Shown here piece by piece: positions 31,600 to 44,413 of a DNA stretch of 64,000 nucleotides. The notes under the pieces were generated by a model. The model saw only the letters and a program-made list of their open reading frames with translations. It made no database searches and was not told where the DNA came from. The DNA is from Nectonema munidae (Eukaryota; Nematomorpha; Nectonematoida; Nectonematidae): assembly GCA_030549495.1 (NCBI GenBank), contig JAUIRK010001052.1:2790001-2854000 (forward strand), in the 5' to 3' direction. The stretch's first letter is position 1. Each line of letters begins with the position of its first letter. Position numbers and translations under genes: made by a program.

Positions 31600-34051
31600 C
31601 AGTGCTCTTCAAACATTTTTTTCGCGACCCCTTTTTGGAAAAAATTTTTTTTCGTGACCCACCAAAATTTTTTATAAATAAAAAATAAGTTAATGGAGTG
31701 AAAAAGTTTATTCCTACGAAAAATCAACATAAGCTAAACATGAAATAAAATATATTTTACTTTTTTTATTTATTTATAAAAGAATTCACAGAAATAAGCA
31801 TATGTACGAAAAAATAAGGGGTTATGAAAGATAATAGCAGTTAAAATCATATATCATTATTAAGATTATATCATTTCATTTGAATCAATGAGATTGATGC
31901 GATTGCATTTTTTTGCATAAAAGATCAAATCTAGGCTCTAACTTTGTCAAAGCTGGTCTTAGTACGGTTTCGAAACATTTCAAATTTGCTCGATGTTTTG
32001 TTTTTAGGTTAGTTAATGCCGAAAAAGCACTTTCGCATAAATAAGTCGATGCAAAAGGTAGAAGAGTGTTTATTGCAAGCTAAGATAAGTTCGAATATTC
32101 TGAATGAAGACCAGACCAAAACGATATGAGACTCATTTTAGCGAACGTGATTTTTAAAGAAGAATCAGAAAAAAGTTCTGCCAATTATTTCTGAACCTTT
32201 ACTGTAAGATTACTCACTTTTTTGACATCAACATCAAATGGATTTTGAATCCAAGCAAATTGGCTCATGTCTGATTCTTTGAGAAAATACTTTTTGAAAT
32301 TTTCTGCTAAACTTAATAAATGAGCGATTATGATGGGTTTAACTTTTTCAAAACTTAGTGCGTTTTTGGTTATGAACTCTTCCAAACATGGAAACATTTC
32401 GTATGTGTTTCTTTTCACATTAATCAACGAAACATTAGTTTTTTAATAAAACCTTGAATTTTCGAAGTTAATGTAAAAATATTTGTGTTTGCACCTTGCA
32501 ATGATATGTTGAGTTCATTAAGTTTGTCAAGAATATCTGATAAATAACAAAGTTTAGAAACCCAGTCTTCATTGTAAAAGTATCTTACCAAATCCAAGTT
32601 ATTACTTGCTAAAAATAACATGACTTCATTTTTTAATGTCAGTAGCCTTCTTAAAGCTCAACCTCTTGAAAGCCATCTAATATCCGTGTGGAGCATCAAA
32701 GATTCAAATTCTGAGCCCATTTCTTTGTTAAAATTCGTAAAGAGTCGAGTATTAAGAGCAGGGGATTTAATGTAATTGATTATTTTCACTGAATATTGTA
32801 GCACTTCACACAATTCTTCGCTATTTTTTTTGTTGCTAGCACCTCCCGATGAATCATGCAATGAGTGAAGGTTACTTCCTTTTTACAAACGGATCTGACT
32901 TTACTGTAGAAGCCAACATTCTTTCCTGTCATTGCGGCTGCACCATCTGTGCAAACTCCAACACAGTCAGCCCATTTTAATCCGACTTCATCAAAAAATT
33001 CGTCTACTTTTTGAAACATTGCCCCACCTGTAGCGTGTGCTTCCAATGGCTTGCAAAAAAGTAAATCTTCATGAAGATCATTGTGGTAGCAATACCTTAC
33101 ATACACTAATAATTGTGCCATGTTTGTAATATCCGTTGTCTCATCCAATTGAATTGCGAATTTTGAATTTTCTTTAATTCTTTCTAGTAATTGTTCATGT
33201 CAGTCCTCGCTAATTTTCGTAATTCTTCTGCTCACTGTGGTTTCAGCGATAGGAATTTTTTTAATTCGTTTGCATATTTTTGTCCGATGAGAATTTCGGT
33301 CATTCTGATGGCTATTGGAAGAGCAAGCTCTTCTCCAATTGTAAACGGTTTTTTAGCCTTTGCAATCAAAAAATATGCTTCATACGATGCCCGCAAATAT
33401 TTTAAATTTGTTACAGAATGCGCTTCAATATTTGACTGTTGTTTTCTTGTAGATTGCAATAACCTTTTAAAGTACTCCACGGGTTTATTAACACAAGAAG
33501 GATGTTTAGTTTCGAGATGCCTTTTCAATTTTGCAGGCCTCATGCTTTCGCTTGCTAAGTGCTCACTGCAAACCACACACATTGGGAGCTGCTCATTATT
33601 TATTTCAATGAAAGTAAATCCAAATTGTAAATAAGTTTTGTTGTACTTTCTTTTTTTTACATAAAAAAGCTTATTCTCTTTTGCTTCCGCTTTAGAACTT
33701 GTTACACCGCTTGCCATCGTGCCGGCATCACTCAAATCATCAGAGGTTTTTCTCTTGTTTATCAGCCACTTATCCATCGTCGATTTATCTTAAAATAAAA
33801 TAAAAAATAGAAAATTATGGAATTAAAATAAAAATATCATATTATTTTGCTTTCTTGATGAAGTTTAACAATACCATTTAAATTAAAACGATTGTCAATT
33901 TATATTGAAAATTGATATGTTTGTTGTTAAATTAGTAAAAAAACAATGTTGAATATTATTTAAAAAATTCCATAGTTATAATTTTAGCGACCCCCTTTCT
34001 ATGGTTACGCGACTCCCCTGGGGGTTGCGACCCCCACTTTGAAGACCTCTG
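31600..34051 (-). mobile_element. hAT transposon with both ends
   Basis: The left end CAGTGCTCTTCAAACATTTT pairs with the right end, whose inverse reads CAGAGGTCTTCAAAGTGGGG. Both sides next to the ends have the GCGACCCC motif. The 8-bp flanks ATCTAAAC and CTGTAGAG each fit nTnnnnAn but agree at only four positions, so the duplication has decayed or the ends are old. The transposase gene fills 33777-31885 on the minus strand. Confidence 0.75.
31885..33777 (-). pseudogene. hAT transposase (BED finger, SCAND3/ZMYM6-like lineage)
   Basis: The start at 33777 (MDKWLINKRKTSDDLSDAG) matches the usual N-terminus of this lineage. A BED finger (CVVCSEHLASESMRPAKLKR then HLETKH) and AYFLIAKAKKPFTIGEEL follow. 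The catalytic region has MDETTDITNMAQLLVYVRYC (first Asp), VCTDGAAAMTGKNVGF (second Asp) and FTHCMIHREVLATKK, then TDIRWLSRG. The C-terminus has FASTYLCESAFSALTNLKTK with the Glu, ending MQSHQSH. Stops or frame changes lie near 33230, 32810, 32658, 32424 and 32190. Nearly full length but dead. Confidence 0.88.
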
Positions 34052-34693
34052 CTGTAGAGGCAAATTTTGATGCGCATCATTTTATTTGAAGGAGAAAGAC
34101 AGTTCGTGTATACCATTCACTCTACAATATCTCGAAAGTAGCTGAATCGGTCAATTAAGTTTCGTGTTTGACCATTTTGAGAAAGTTTTATGCGTATAAT
34201 CAAACAATATACAATTGAACGAAGATGATAAAGTTGAAACATAATTTATTTATAATAAAAATTTGATCGTTTTTTTATATCTAATTATTTCGTTTACGTA
34301 TCGTTTATCTAAAATGAAAAATATTTTGACCTCAACATGAGTTTTCTGAATAAAATTTGCTATTTTATTTAATAACTGTTGACAGTATTTAAAAAAAAGT
34401 GAATGATCTCCTTTATTAAAAAATGTCAAGTTTAAAAAAAGAGAGAAAAACTTTATACAAAAATTTGTCTTTTTGATAATCAAGATTCAAAAAAACAAAA
34501 ATTTCTGGATTATGAGTATCAAGATGTTTGTTTGTAGTTTGAAATACTGAATTTTATTTATAAAAAATTCTTGACAATTTTTAAAATGTTAAGATATATT
34601 TGCTTTCATGCATGAACCAATCAAACTATTCTCTTATTTCGATAATTTTTTAGTCTGCAATTTAAAAGAACTAGATATTTCCTTTCTCCTTAG
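34052..34693. other. AT-rich non-coding stretch
   Basis: Nothing recognised; the frame at 34250-34483 (minus) is AT-driven. Confidence 0.45.
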
Positions 34694-34840
34694 TAAAGGT
34701 AAAGGTACCCCGGGGTGTTTTCATCGATAAGGCACAATTGCGCCGCTTGTATTGAACTATGAGAAAAGCAGGCTTGATGCAGAATCGAACCCAAGACCTT
34801 GAGTTATCGAATCCAGCATCTAACCAACCCTACTCACGCC
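34694..34840 (-). repeat. tRNA-derived SINE, copy 4 (best preserved)
   Basis: On the minus strand it reads GGCGTGAGTAGGGTTGGTTA, GATGCTGGATTCGATAACTC and then GGGTTCGATTC, a perfect tRNA B box. The A-box position has TGAGTAGGGTTGG. The tail holds GGCGCAATTGTGCC and CCCCGGGG palindromes and ends near TACCTTTACCTTTAC. A polymerase III-transcribed, LINE-mobilised origin is expected for such elements. Confidence 0.85.
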
Positions 34841-35231
34841 TTATTCCTTATTCTTACTCTTAGTCCTTAAAAATAGTCTATTCCCTTACTCTTACCCCCA
34901 GCCCTGATTTGGATTATTTTACCGCCCTTGTTAGAATATATCAGTTTGAATTTTGATTTGAAGATAGCTTTATGTATAGAAGATGAGTATAAAAATTAAT
35001 ATTCGTGCCTCATTGGAAATTTTGATACTGAAAACATTTGTTTTATTATAGATTCCAAATAAAATCTAAACTTCAAAGAGAAATAAATTCATTTGTGAAA
35101 TGACTAAAATTTGAATATAGTCTTTGGAGAATAGCATGAAAACAAATCGTTCAAAAATCAGTACAATATATCTGACCGCAATCATACCACAATTTTTAAA
35201 AAGTCACAAATTAAACAAAAATGTTTAAAAA

Positions 35232-35640
35232 AACCATTTATAACTACTTAAATAAAGAATAAATTTTTTCAGTTGGGCTGTCATATGTCAATCAATTTTT
35301 TGACAAGGTTTGATTGATTTTTTTTAATAAACGTGACCATTGTATTCACCATACATTGAAACGGGTGTATATAAATAGAAAACTTTTTTATAACCATTTA
35401 AACTAAAATGTTCTTTTTTAAGTTGAGCTGTCATATATCAATCAATTTTTTGACAGGTTTGATTGATTTTAAAAAAAATAAACATGACCATCGTGTTCAG
35501 CACACTTGAAAATGAGTATATATGTGTAAAAAATTTTGTATACCCATTTAAACTAAAAGTTTCTTTTTTTAGTTGAGCTGTCAAATATCAATCAATTTTT
35601 GACAAGTTTGATTGATTTTTATAAAAAAATAAATGTCACG
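35232..35640. repeat. Palindrome-bearing satellite, ~155-bp unit, 3 copies
   Basis: Each unit starts ACCCATTTAAACTAAAA or a variant, then has GTTGAGCTGTCATATATC. A hairpin follows, in which ATCAATCAATTTTTTGACAA faces GTTTGATTGAT. Copies begin near 35232, 35392 and 35543; the third is short. Confidence 0.85.
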
Positions 35641-35739
35641 ATCAGATTTGCAATCAATCATTTAGTAGGTTCACGCGGAAATTTTGTAAAAATTTGCAAT
35701 CATTAAAGAAAAACCGAGAAAATAGGCCGTCACTATTAG

Positions 35740-35833
35740 GGTTAAGGTACCAATGATTTTTAAGGGGCATTATTATGACAGTTCCTATGATCTTTCATCT
35801 GACCTAGAATCATAGTACCAATGATCAACATCA
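35740..35833. repeat. Second locus of the ~37-bp minisatellite
   Basis: AAGGTACCAATGATTTTTAA, TCTGACCTAGAATCATAGTA and ACCAATGATC match the units at 30458-30680, about 5 kb away. Confidence 0.65.
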
Positions 35834-36245
35834 GATAAGATTTTTTGATTTATTAATTTCTACAGTAAGGTAAAAAGTTAATTTATAAATTAAATTGATA
35901 TAAATTTTTGTTTTTATTTTTTTACTTCAAGTACAAAAACAAAATGAATTTATTTTAAGTTTCCAAAAATTCCATTTATTTATCACATAATCAAGTTTAG
36001 GTAGTACAAAATGTCCTCTTATATTTCATATATAATTTACCCGTGTCTAAGTTAAGTTTTATAAATCACGAGCAATAACATTATAATTTTTGAAGTCTAT
36101 AACAGTTAAAATCTTAGAGAATTAAGATTTTTTGGCATGATAAAAATCTTGAAATAAACTGAATTTAAATTTCACTAATTATGCAATATGTATATAATAA
36201 TTTATAATATAATTTTACATCATTTTTTTTTAGATTTTTAACATA

Positions 36246-37984
36246 ATGAGTAAGAAAAGAGAATGCAAATTCAATGATGATCTAAAAGGTGAATTTCCTT
36301 TTATTAAAAAAACCAAAAGCGATTACATGGTAAAATGTAATGGTGAATTCCCATATCTATCGCACGGGTAAAGAATGATATTTCAAAGCACTTGGAAACA
36401 CAGAAACATTAAAGATATTTAAATACTGTTGCATCTTCCTCCAAAATACAAGATTTTTTTCGGAAAACAACTTATGGAGACGAAGAAAAAAAATTAGCAT
36501 TAGCAGAAGGACTTATGTCTTTTCATGCTATTAATCACAATAATTCCTTCAAATCTATGGACTGTACATCACAAGTTGTCAAAAAGTTATTCGAAGCAAT
36601 TGTGTGTAATGTGCTTTCCCCATATGCATTTTCAGAAAGAAAAATCTAGAAAAAAACAATTTTATATCCATATATTCTGACGCATCTAATCATAAGGATA
36701 TGAAGTTAATTCCAACCATTATTAGATTTTTTGATTCGGAAATTTCTTTGCCCAGCGAAACTTCTTAAATAATTTTCAGTTCGATTATAAATATTCTAGA
36801 AAAAAACAATTTAAACATAAAATGATTGCATATTGCGCAGGCAACACGAACGCAAATTTTGGAGGAAAAGCGAGAAGAGGTCTAAATAATATATTTTATA
36901 AATTAAACAAAAACATTAATCAAAATATTATTGGTGTTGGTTGTGCAGCGCACATAATACATAATGTCATTCAAACTGCTGCTGACTTGTTGCCCGTAGA
37001 TGTGGAAAATATTTGTTATACAAATATATTCTTATTTCTATATATACACTGTGCGCGTTGAAATGCATAAAGAATTTTGTGAAATTGCGGGAGTTGAATA
37101 TCAGAAAATACTAGGATACAGTAAAATGCGCTGGTTATCTCTTTTGCCAGCTATGGAAAGAATTTTGAAAATATATGATCACTTGAAATCCTTCAAAGGA
37201 TAAATGTCCTAGAATTTTAGAAGAGTTTTTTGAAAAGATTCTTCTAAAATTTGGCTTGAGTTTGTACACAATCAAGCAGCTCTTTTTCAAAATGCTATAA
37301 AACTTATTGAAGATGACAACATTTCGGTAATCTGAGGTTAATTTAAAATTTCAGTGCCATGAGCGGTTAGAAAATAATTTCCTCCGGTTAATTATTCGTA
37401 ATAGTATAAGCCAGTTATAGAAGAACAAGGTGCAATAAATCGTGCACATGTCATGAATCATGTTAAAAAGTTGTGTAGTAACTGCATAGATTATTTAGAA
37501 GAGTGGACGGTACATTACAATGAAATTGAACATTTACATTGGGTAACATTGAAACAAGAACTTAAAAAGTATGATGTGCAAAAATCATTCGATTATATTA
37601 CTCAAAATTTCCCATATAGTAATATTTCCGAAAATGATCTTTAAAAGATTAAATTTTGGGCATCAGCGAAAATCACGATAGAGAACAAATGGTTGGAAAC
37701 ATTTCATCATTTTGAAGCAAACCTTATTCCATACAATAACGCACTGAAAATAGGGGAATATGCACCGTACTTACCAGGAACTAATGCTGCAACTGAACCG
37801 GTTTTTTCTACGGTGAATGAAGTATGGACCTCAGAAAAAATCACAATTAAGTGTTGAGACTTTAAAAGCCATTTTATTTGTGAAATATAATTTACCGAGT
37901 TCCTGTGAAAAATTTCATGATTTTAAACAACGACAGCATCTACTAAAAAGAATTCACTCAAATGAGAAATATGCCAAAGAATAA
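36246..37984 (+). pseudogene. hAT transposase relic (FNDDLK / GVGCAAHIIHN lineage)
   Basis: The ATG at 36246 gives MSKKRECKFNDDLKGEFPFI, the common start of this arthropod and vertebrate hAT lineage. Later pieces are ISIYSDASNHKDMKLIPTII (first Asp), YCAGNTNANFGGKARRG, IIGVGCAAHIIHNVIQTAAD and LGYSKMRWLSLLPAMERIL. The C-terminal dimerisation part has PYLPGTNAATEPVFSTVNE and ends FHDFKQRQHLLKRIHSNEK before the stop at 37982-37984. In ATEPVFS the usual Arg of ERVFS is replaced. Many frame changes. A probable right end, TCTGGTCACCTTA, lies at 38157-38169; the left end was not found. Confidence 0.85.
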
Positions 37985-38169
37985 ATAATACTATACATAT
38001 TTTTGTATGTATTAAATGTGTAAATTGTACTTATGTTTGAAATAATATATTACGATACTATTTTTGCGTTCTATGAAATTTTTTGTTGCTCCATATAGAC
38101 CAAATTTTTAATCAAGAACCCCATGTTAATGGTGTTCCGCTTTATCGATGTTAAAATCTGGTCACCTTA

Positions 38170-38580
38170 CATTTGACCAATATATAATATAGAGATTTTT
38201 TTTTATCAATCTGTTAAAAATTTTATTAAATATTACTAAAATTAAAACCAATCTACTATGAATTGATGCCTACTATTTATTATTTTTAAATATGTAAATT
38301 GTTAGTAATAGATTTCCTTCTTTAATCTAAATTATTTAGTTTAAAAAATTTATTTTTTCTAAATTCTTTTACTTTAAAATTTTAATTATTATGTATTAAA
38401 AGATTTCATTATATTTATACAAATTTATTTTTAATTTAAATAAACATCTATCTACTCTTGATTAAGGTTTTTTAAATTTTATATAGTAAAAAGTAAATTA
38501 TTCTCATATATTTTATTTTATATTGTCTGCCTTAATTTAATTTTGAGGATAATCTAATTTGCTAATTCGTTATTTTATAT
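38170..38580. other. AT-rich non-coding stretch
   Basis: No feature recognised. Confidence 0.45.
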
Positions 38581-39218
38581 CAGCGCTTCTTAACCTTTTA
38601 TATTTGCCGACCCATTTTACGTACGACACAAACACTCGCGGCCCAACATGTAAAAAAATAAGACGGATAATAAAAAACATTATAGTCCAACTTTGATTTA
38701 AGAAATCAAAATGCATTTTATTGATTTACAAAAGAAACATGTTATTTATGACAATGTTTTAATTTGACAAGGAAGTTACAATTAATGAGAACGTTGCGTT
38801 TGAAGTTTTCTTGAAAGCTCTTCAAACGGGGTTTTATTGTTGACAGACAACATCGCATGCCGTGCTCCGGTGATAAACGATTTCGATATTTATTTTTAAC
38901 AGCCATAAAACCTGAAATACCAGTCTCACACAAATAAGTTTCTGGGAAAAGAAGAAGGGCCTTAAGTGCTTGGAACCCCACCACTTCTTTTTCTTTATAA
39001 ATCTTTGTCCAGAAAGCACTCAAAGTTTCTGTTTAAAACTCACATTCAAGAGCTTTGTCATTTTTTATTTCAATTAGTTGCTCTTCTAATTGGTACATAT
39101 TAGACATTTCCTGAGGTAGATCTTCAATTTTCACATCAAATAGATTTCTGACCCAGCTATAAATGGACATATCTTCGGGAATGTAGGGAACTTTAGGGAA
39201 CAATTTCTTTGACTTCAT
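38581..39218 (-). pseudogene. hAT transposase, C-terminal fragment with right end
   Basis: The end CAGCGCTTCTTAACCTTTTA at 38581 is the 3' terminus of a minus-strand hAT. The coding part (39218-38742) starts MKSKKLFPKVPYIPEDMSIY and continues with SWVRNLFDVKIEDLPQEMS. After one frame change comes LLLFPETYLCETGISGFMAV, where the family has CESGFS. It is 5'-truncated. The overlap with the 3'-truncated copy at 54290-55720 shows both are one family. Confidence 0.8.
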
Positions 39219-39457
39219 TAAATGATCAAAAAGAAAAAAGAATTAATGGCACGGATACTCAAAGCTTAAATTGGTGGAAAACTAAAAAAGAAGAATTTGC
39301 CATTACCTTACCTGTCTTCCTAGCACTGTTCAAAGCGAGCTCTTTAGCCTTGAAATATTTATACAGCCAAAAGAAAGAGATTACTAGGGGAAAAAGTAAA
39401 AAAACTGTTATTTCTTTAAAAAAATTTATCGGTATTAATTATGATGATCTTAAATAA
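39209..39457 (+). other. Possible hAT dimerisation-domain remnant
   Basis: An 82-codon frame with LNWWKTKKEEF and KTVISLKKFIG loosely resembles the WWK...F region and end of some hAT proteins, but the ERVFS signature is missing. It starts inside the neighbouring hAT fragment on the other strand. Assignment is weak. Confidence 0.25.
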
Positions 39458-39626
39458 ATTTTTCGAATTATTCTGATTTAGGTTTTTTAACTTTGGTGGA
39501 TTAAAAAATGTAAAAAAAAAAGATGAAAATAGTAAGATACTGTAAAATATAAAACATAATAAGCTTTTTCAAAAAAAATCTTTAATAGAAGTTTGCTTCG
39601 AATTTTCAATTGATTTTTGTTTTAAA

Positions 39627-41059
39627 TCATAGTATAAAGCTCTGGTGATGACGAAAATGTAGTTTCGGGTTGCACTCAATGAAATTCAAGACAGTTGAAA
39701 GTGCTTTTCTAGCTTCAACTAAAGTAGTTGGAGGTTTATATTCATCGTCTTTCAAATTTTTGTCACTTTCTACTTCAGAAGATGAAACCAAAGTGATAAT
39801 TTGTTGCTCAGTTAACATTTCAGCTGTTTCAATGTTAGCATCAACATTTGCATAAGCGCTTGCTGACATTACTTCTTCAAACTCCGGTTCGAGGCGAATG
39901 AGTAATTCTTGCAACTCACATAAATTTGTGTTTTCCGTATCTCTATGTAACATGTATCACATTCATTGTAAGGTAAGATTTAGCAAGAATGCCTGTATGT
40001 CTCCAACAATTCACGACTGTATTCAATCAAACCCCATGCAATACACCATACAAAGTGCTTGCCTTATGTTTACTTTCAAATATTTTTCATCAATACATTG
40101 GATGAAATGGCGTGTAATAAATTTACGATAATGTAATTTAAAGTTACATATGATGCCAGCATCCATTGGTTGGATGTGTGAAGTGGAGTTTGGTAGCAAA
40201 AAAACTATCCTGGTGTTTGTGAGCTTTAGTCCAGATTGTTTGTGACTGGTGGCATTATCGCATAGTAGAATCACTTGTTTTTTGGCATCTCTCATGAATC
40301 TGTCAAAGTCTTTAAGCCAAATCAAGAAAATAATTGTGGTCATCCAGGCTTATTTATTTGAATAATAATCACAATAAACTTTGGGATCAAAATTTTTGCC
40401 AAAGCATCGTGGGCGAGCAAATTTTGCGATTACAAGCGGCTTACTAGCGTTGGCACAAAGTACCACTGTAAGACGTTCTTTTTTTTACCCTTTATGGATC
40501 CAGTTGCAAAAGTAGCATTCGGCTCCAAACGAAAAAAGAGGCCAGTTTCATCCATGTTATAGATGTTTTCTAGATCATAATTTTGAAGATCATTCTTCAT
40601 TTTTTCTCTAAATTGTTGAACTTCATTCATGCTACAACTGGAGCTTTCTCCATGTTTAATAAAAAATTTGATACCATGGCGTTTTTTGAAACGGTCAAGC
40701 CAACCGCTAGAGTATTTGAACTCGTTTCCAACATTCAGATCTTTTCCAAATACACGAGCCTTCAAAATGAGAATATCATCATTTATTGAGGCGCCACGAG
40801 CTGATACGTCCGTGACCCACATATACAAAGCACTTTCCATTGCCTGATGTTTTGCACTACGCAAGCGAAGTACACTTGTTTCATTTGTATCCATATTCAA
40901 CCACTTTTCTTTTTTAGACAAAATATCACTTATTGTCGAACGGCCAATGATTGTTTGATAAATATTCGAAAAGTGTGAAGCTATGTCATGTTGAGTGGAT
41001 CTGGGGTGATCTGCTTTGTACATGCATATCTCACGTTTTTGATTTACAGATAAGTCCAC
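39627..41059 (-). pseudogene. Tigger/pogo transposase (CENP-B-like)
   Basis: The frame 41059-40430 starts MDLSVNQKREICMYKADHPR. It has a CENP-B-type helix-turn-helix, a second DNA-binding region (SGWLDRFKKRHGIKFFIKHG) and NIYNMDETGLFFRLEP with the first Asp. After a frame change come PRCFGKNFDPKVYCDYY, QVILLCDNATSHKQSGLK (second Asp), FLLPNSTSHIQPMDAGIICN (third Asp) and YRKFITRHF. The acidic tail (39953-39627) ends YKPPTTLVEARKALSTV and a short remainder. About four interruptions; domain order is complete. Confidence 0.88.
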
Positions 41060-41703
41060 ACGTGATCGTTTAGTAGAGTGGAAGATGCTACTGGAATTTT
41101 CTTAGGATTGATTAGACATTTAACTTTATCAGCGGAACGCCTCTGTACTTTCAATAGATGTTCAAATTAAACACAAACTCGTTAAAAGGAAAAGAATATT
41201 TTAAAAGTTTTTTTCAATGAACTAGACGTAGGAAAGACTACATATACGTAATTGATTATACAAATTCTTAGTACAAACATCATGTAGCAATCACTTTCAT
41301 TAGTTTGCACATGTGACTGATGATAAAAATCATAAATCATTTATGTTACAATCTTGCATTCATCACGCTTTTTTTTGCTTAAACATAGATATGATGTGCT
41401 GTTGCTTCTTCTTTGCCCTACTTTTCGTCATCTTCTTTATGGAGATAGAAAAGTGCAGTTTGCTCATTTGTTTTTATTTGTCATAATAAATCTCCTCTAT
41501 ATTATATGATGTGTTTCAGCGAAAATATAAAATAAATTGTGTCGGATTAACAAGATTTACAGAACAGGCGGAGAACATTTTGTTTGAGGAGAACAGTGTC
41601 GGAGTATGAATGTCGGTATAACGGGGTTAAATTCATTATGGAAAATGGTCACCATAAAAAGTGTGTCAGATAGCGAGGTTGTCAGATAAACGGGGTCTGA
41701 CTG
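39627..41703 (-). mobile_element. Tigger/pogo-type transposon, one end found
   Basis: The right end, read on the minus strand, starts CAGTCAGACCCCGTTTATCT after a TA, as expected for pogo/Tigger elements that duplicate TA. It is followed by a long leader with CCCCGTTATACCGACATTCA, then the transposase. The opposite end was not found, so the 3' part may be truncated. A sister terminus lies at 59716. Confidence 0.75.
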
Positions 41704-41946
41704 TATATATATATATATAGTATACATTTAGGTGTATGCTTTTGAATGATATGCACAATTTGTTATTCACATGAAGTAGCTAAATAATACATGAAATATT
41801 AAACAACATACAAACTGAATATTAACAAAACATGAGGAAATATATGCGGTATTTTAGGTATCGACAGCTCAAAAAAAATTATATTCGAAAATGATAATCA
41901 GGATTCTAAAGAACAGATAGAACGCTTTTTTTTAATTTATACAAAC

Positions 41947-44060
41947 TTGAAAAATCTAGAGAATATAGATGTTTATAAAGTTTGTGGACCTAAGTTTCAA
42001 CTTTGTTAGAAGACTTTTATGAGAGGAGTAAAAATAATGAAACTTATCACAGGATCTTGTATTATAAGAGTGAATAGAGCTATTTCTAGAATATGTCATT
42101 AAAAACCCTTCAACATGGTTGATAGAATTATAGAAAAAAATTGAGCAAACTAAATATTTGATTTGGTATATGTTTAGATAGCGATCTTGAAAAATAGCAT
42201 TCATATTGATGTTCAAAAATAATCTGTGTTGGAGAAAGTTTATTCTACTCAAAAGCGTATAATTAGAAGATCCCCAGAGTATATTTGCATATTTTATATG
42301 GGGGTATGTATATATATGCATAATAAAGTACTTTGCTAACGTTTGGCGAAATAAATTTCCTAATTTTTACGAGAATGAGAATACGTGATATTTTGACAAT
42401 AACAGATTTATATGAATGTAAGAAAGTTTTTGTCAAAATTAAAAGAAAGTTAAAATGAAGTTTATTAGGTGAAATTTATAATTTTTAGTGAACATCATTG
42501 AAAAAAGAAAAATCATATACTTACACTTATCATAGCTTATATTCAACAAATTCATTTTTGCCCAAAGCGACACCATTTTAAGACAGTCATTTACTTTACA
42601 ATTTTTTGAATCATTTTCAGACATTTTAAACAGCAAAGTTACATCATCAGCGTAGATATACACTGTACATTTTTTTTGAAAGAAAAGAAGGCAAATCATT
42701 AATGAAGAGAACAAACAACAACGGACCAAGAATTGATCCTTGTGGAACTTCTTGTGACATTGGATAAACCGATAAAGGAGAGTTATTTTGAGAAACAAAA
42801 AAGTGCCGATCAGATATGTAGCTAAAAAGTCATGAATGCAAGTCTGAGCGAAAACCAAGTTTAAACAAATGTGCATCAACAATTTGTGGTTTACAGAGTC
42901 GAAGGCTTTCCCAAAATCTATAAACGCAGTTAAAGAAGAAACATTACTTTAAAAGTTTTCATATATGCCAGAACAAAAATGTAGCAATGCCTTTTCAGTA
43001 CAAGATCCCGAAAGGAATGCGTACTGTTGAGAAGAAATTAATCCGAACTTGGTGATAAAAAAAATCATTTTAGTTGAAATAATTTTTTTAAAGATTTTTG
43101 AAAAAACCGAAAAGACAGAAATAGGCCTAAAGTTTGATGGAGAAAGTTCCTTACCACCTTTAGGCAAAGGAACTATTTTAGCCAACTTGAGGCATTTAGG
43201 GAAAATTTTAGAGTGAAGAGAATAGTTGTATAAATAGAGAAGTGTATTTTCAATATAAGGCAAAGAAGAAATAACCGCTTTCAAACAAATTTCGTCATAC
43301 CCAATAGATTTTAAATTTTTCAAAGAGGAGATACTATATTAAGAGAAGATAAGAAAAAAGATACAGTATTCGAAGACAGAGTATCATCAAGAAAACTATG
43401 GCAGTCACTAGATATAGTTTGTTCACTTTGCAATATAAATGAAATAAAATCCTCAGATTGGTGAGTAATCGCACCCTTATTTTTCAATACTAATATTTCA
43501 TTAATTGTTCATGTTCTTTTTATTTTGTTTAAGCCTATTAGAGTAATAATCACGTTTTGCATTCTTCACTTGGTATTTAAAGAACTTCAAGTAATTTCTG
43601 TATTTAATTTTACTCTGATAAGAAGACGGGTTCTTTCTATATTTTTTTAAATTTCATAAGGTCGGGAGAAAACCAAGGGTTTACCAGTGATTTAGGAGAA
43701 ACAGGTTTTAAAGGAAATGAAATATCAAATACCTTTTTGTATAACCTCATGAAAACTGAGAAGGCACTTTCCCAATTTTCTGCAAGATAGACGGTGAAAA
43801 ATATGTTCTTATTATTCTACTGAATATACGATGATTTCGTGTTGAGAAACATCGTTTAAACACAATTTCACCTGAAACATTAGAGTGTATAAAAAAATTT
43901 TGAAAGCATAAAATATTTGAATAATGGTCAGAAAAATCAGTATATTATACGATTCGTAAGAGTTGCTAAAATAAAAAAAAATATTGTCAATAAGAGTACC
44001 GCAATACCGTGTACATTTAGTTATTCCAGGCAAAAAATTATTTTTCAAGAGTGTGTCCCT
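41947..44060 (-). mobile_element. Non-LTR retrotransposon (LINE, CR1/Jockey-like), 5'-truncated
   Basis: From the right: the end of the endonuclease (GTLIDNIFFYFSNSYESYNI then an SDHY-like region) at about 44060-43812, and a basic linker with KNAKRDYYSNRLKQNKK. Reverse transcriptase follows at 43323-42439 with GYDEICLKAV, LSPSNFRPISVFSVFSKIFK and AFIDFGKAFDSVNHKLL, then EVPQGSILGPLLFVLFINDL in another frame and YIYADDVTLLF with the catalytic YADD. The C-terminal part (42321-41956) has HIKYANILWGSSNYTLLSRI and SYNTRSCDKFHY. Several frame changes and stops. The 5' half, with most of the endonuclease, is gone, as is usual for LINE insertions. Confidence 0.85.
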
Positions 44061-44191
44061 CATACCCTCTTCATTTTTAACAACATATTTTATCTTTATG
44101 GGTGCAAATTCACCCATATTTTTTTAAAGTTTCAAAATTCACAAAAACAAATTTATTTATTGAAACACAATAATAGAAACCAGAATACTAA

Positions 44192-44413
44192 TCACAAATA
44201 TTTACTACAAAAAAACAAAGCATTTTTATGATCTTCGCATAAAAAATTTTTACATTTGGAATAGGCTTTTCGGTCTTTTCCTACACACAAAGAACAGCGA
44301 GCTCCTTTGGACTTTGTTACACGAGAACGCGAAGAACTTCCTTTTGGGAGGCGTGGTCTTCTTAGTATTTCATTTTGGACTAAGTTTTTTCTTAGTTCTT
44401 CTAAAAAAGGCAT
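44192..44413 (-). pseudogene. piggyBac C-terminal Cys-rich domain fragment
   Basis: LPKGSSSRSRVTKSKGARCS, then CVGKDRKAYSKCKNFLCEDH and FFCSKYL before the stop: the Cys-rich tail of a piggyBac transposase. No catalytic domain adjoins it. The LINE lies just downstream (minus strand) and may have inserted into this element. Confidence 0.75.
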
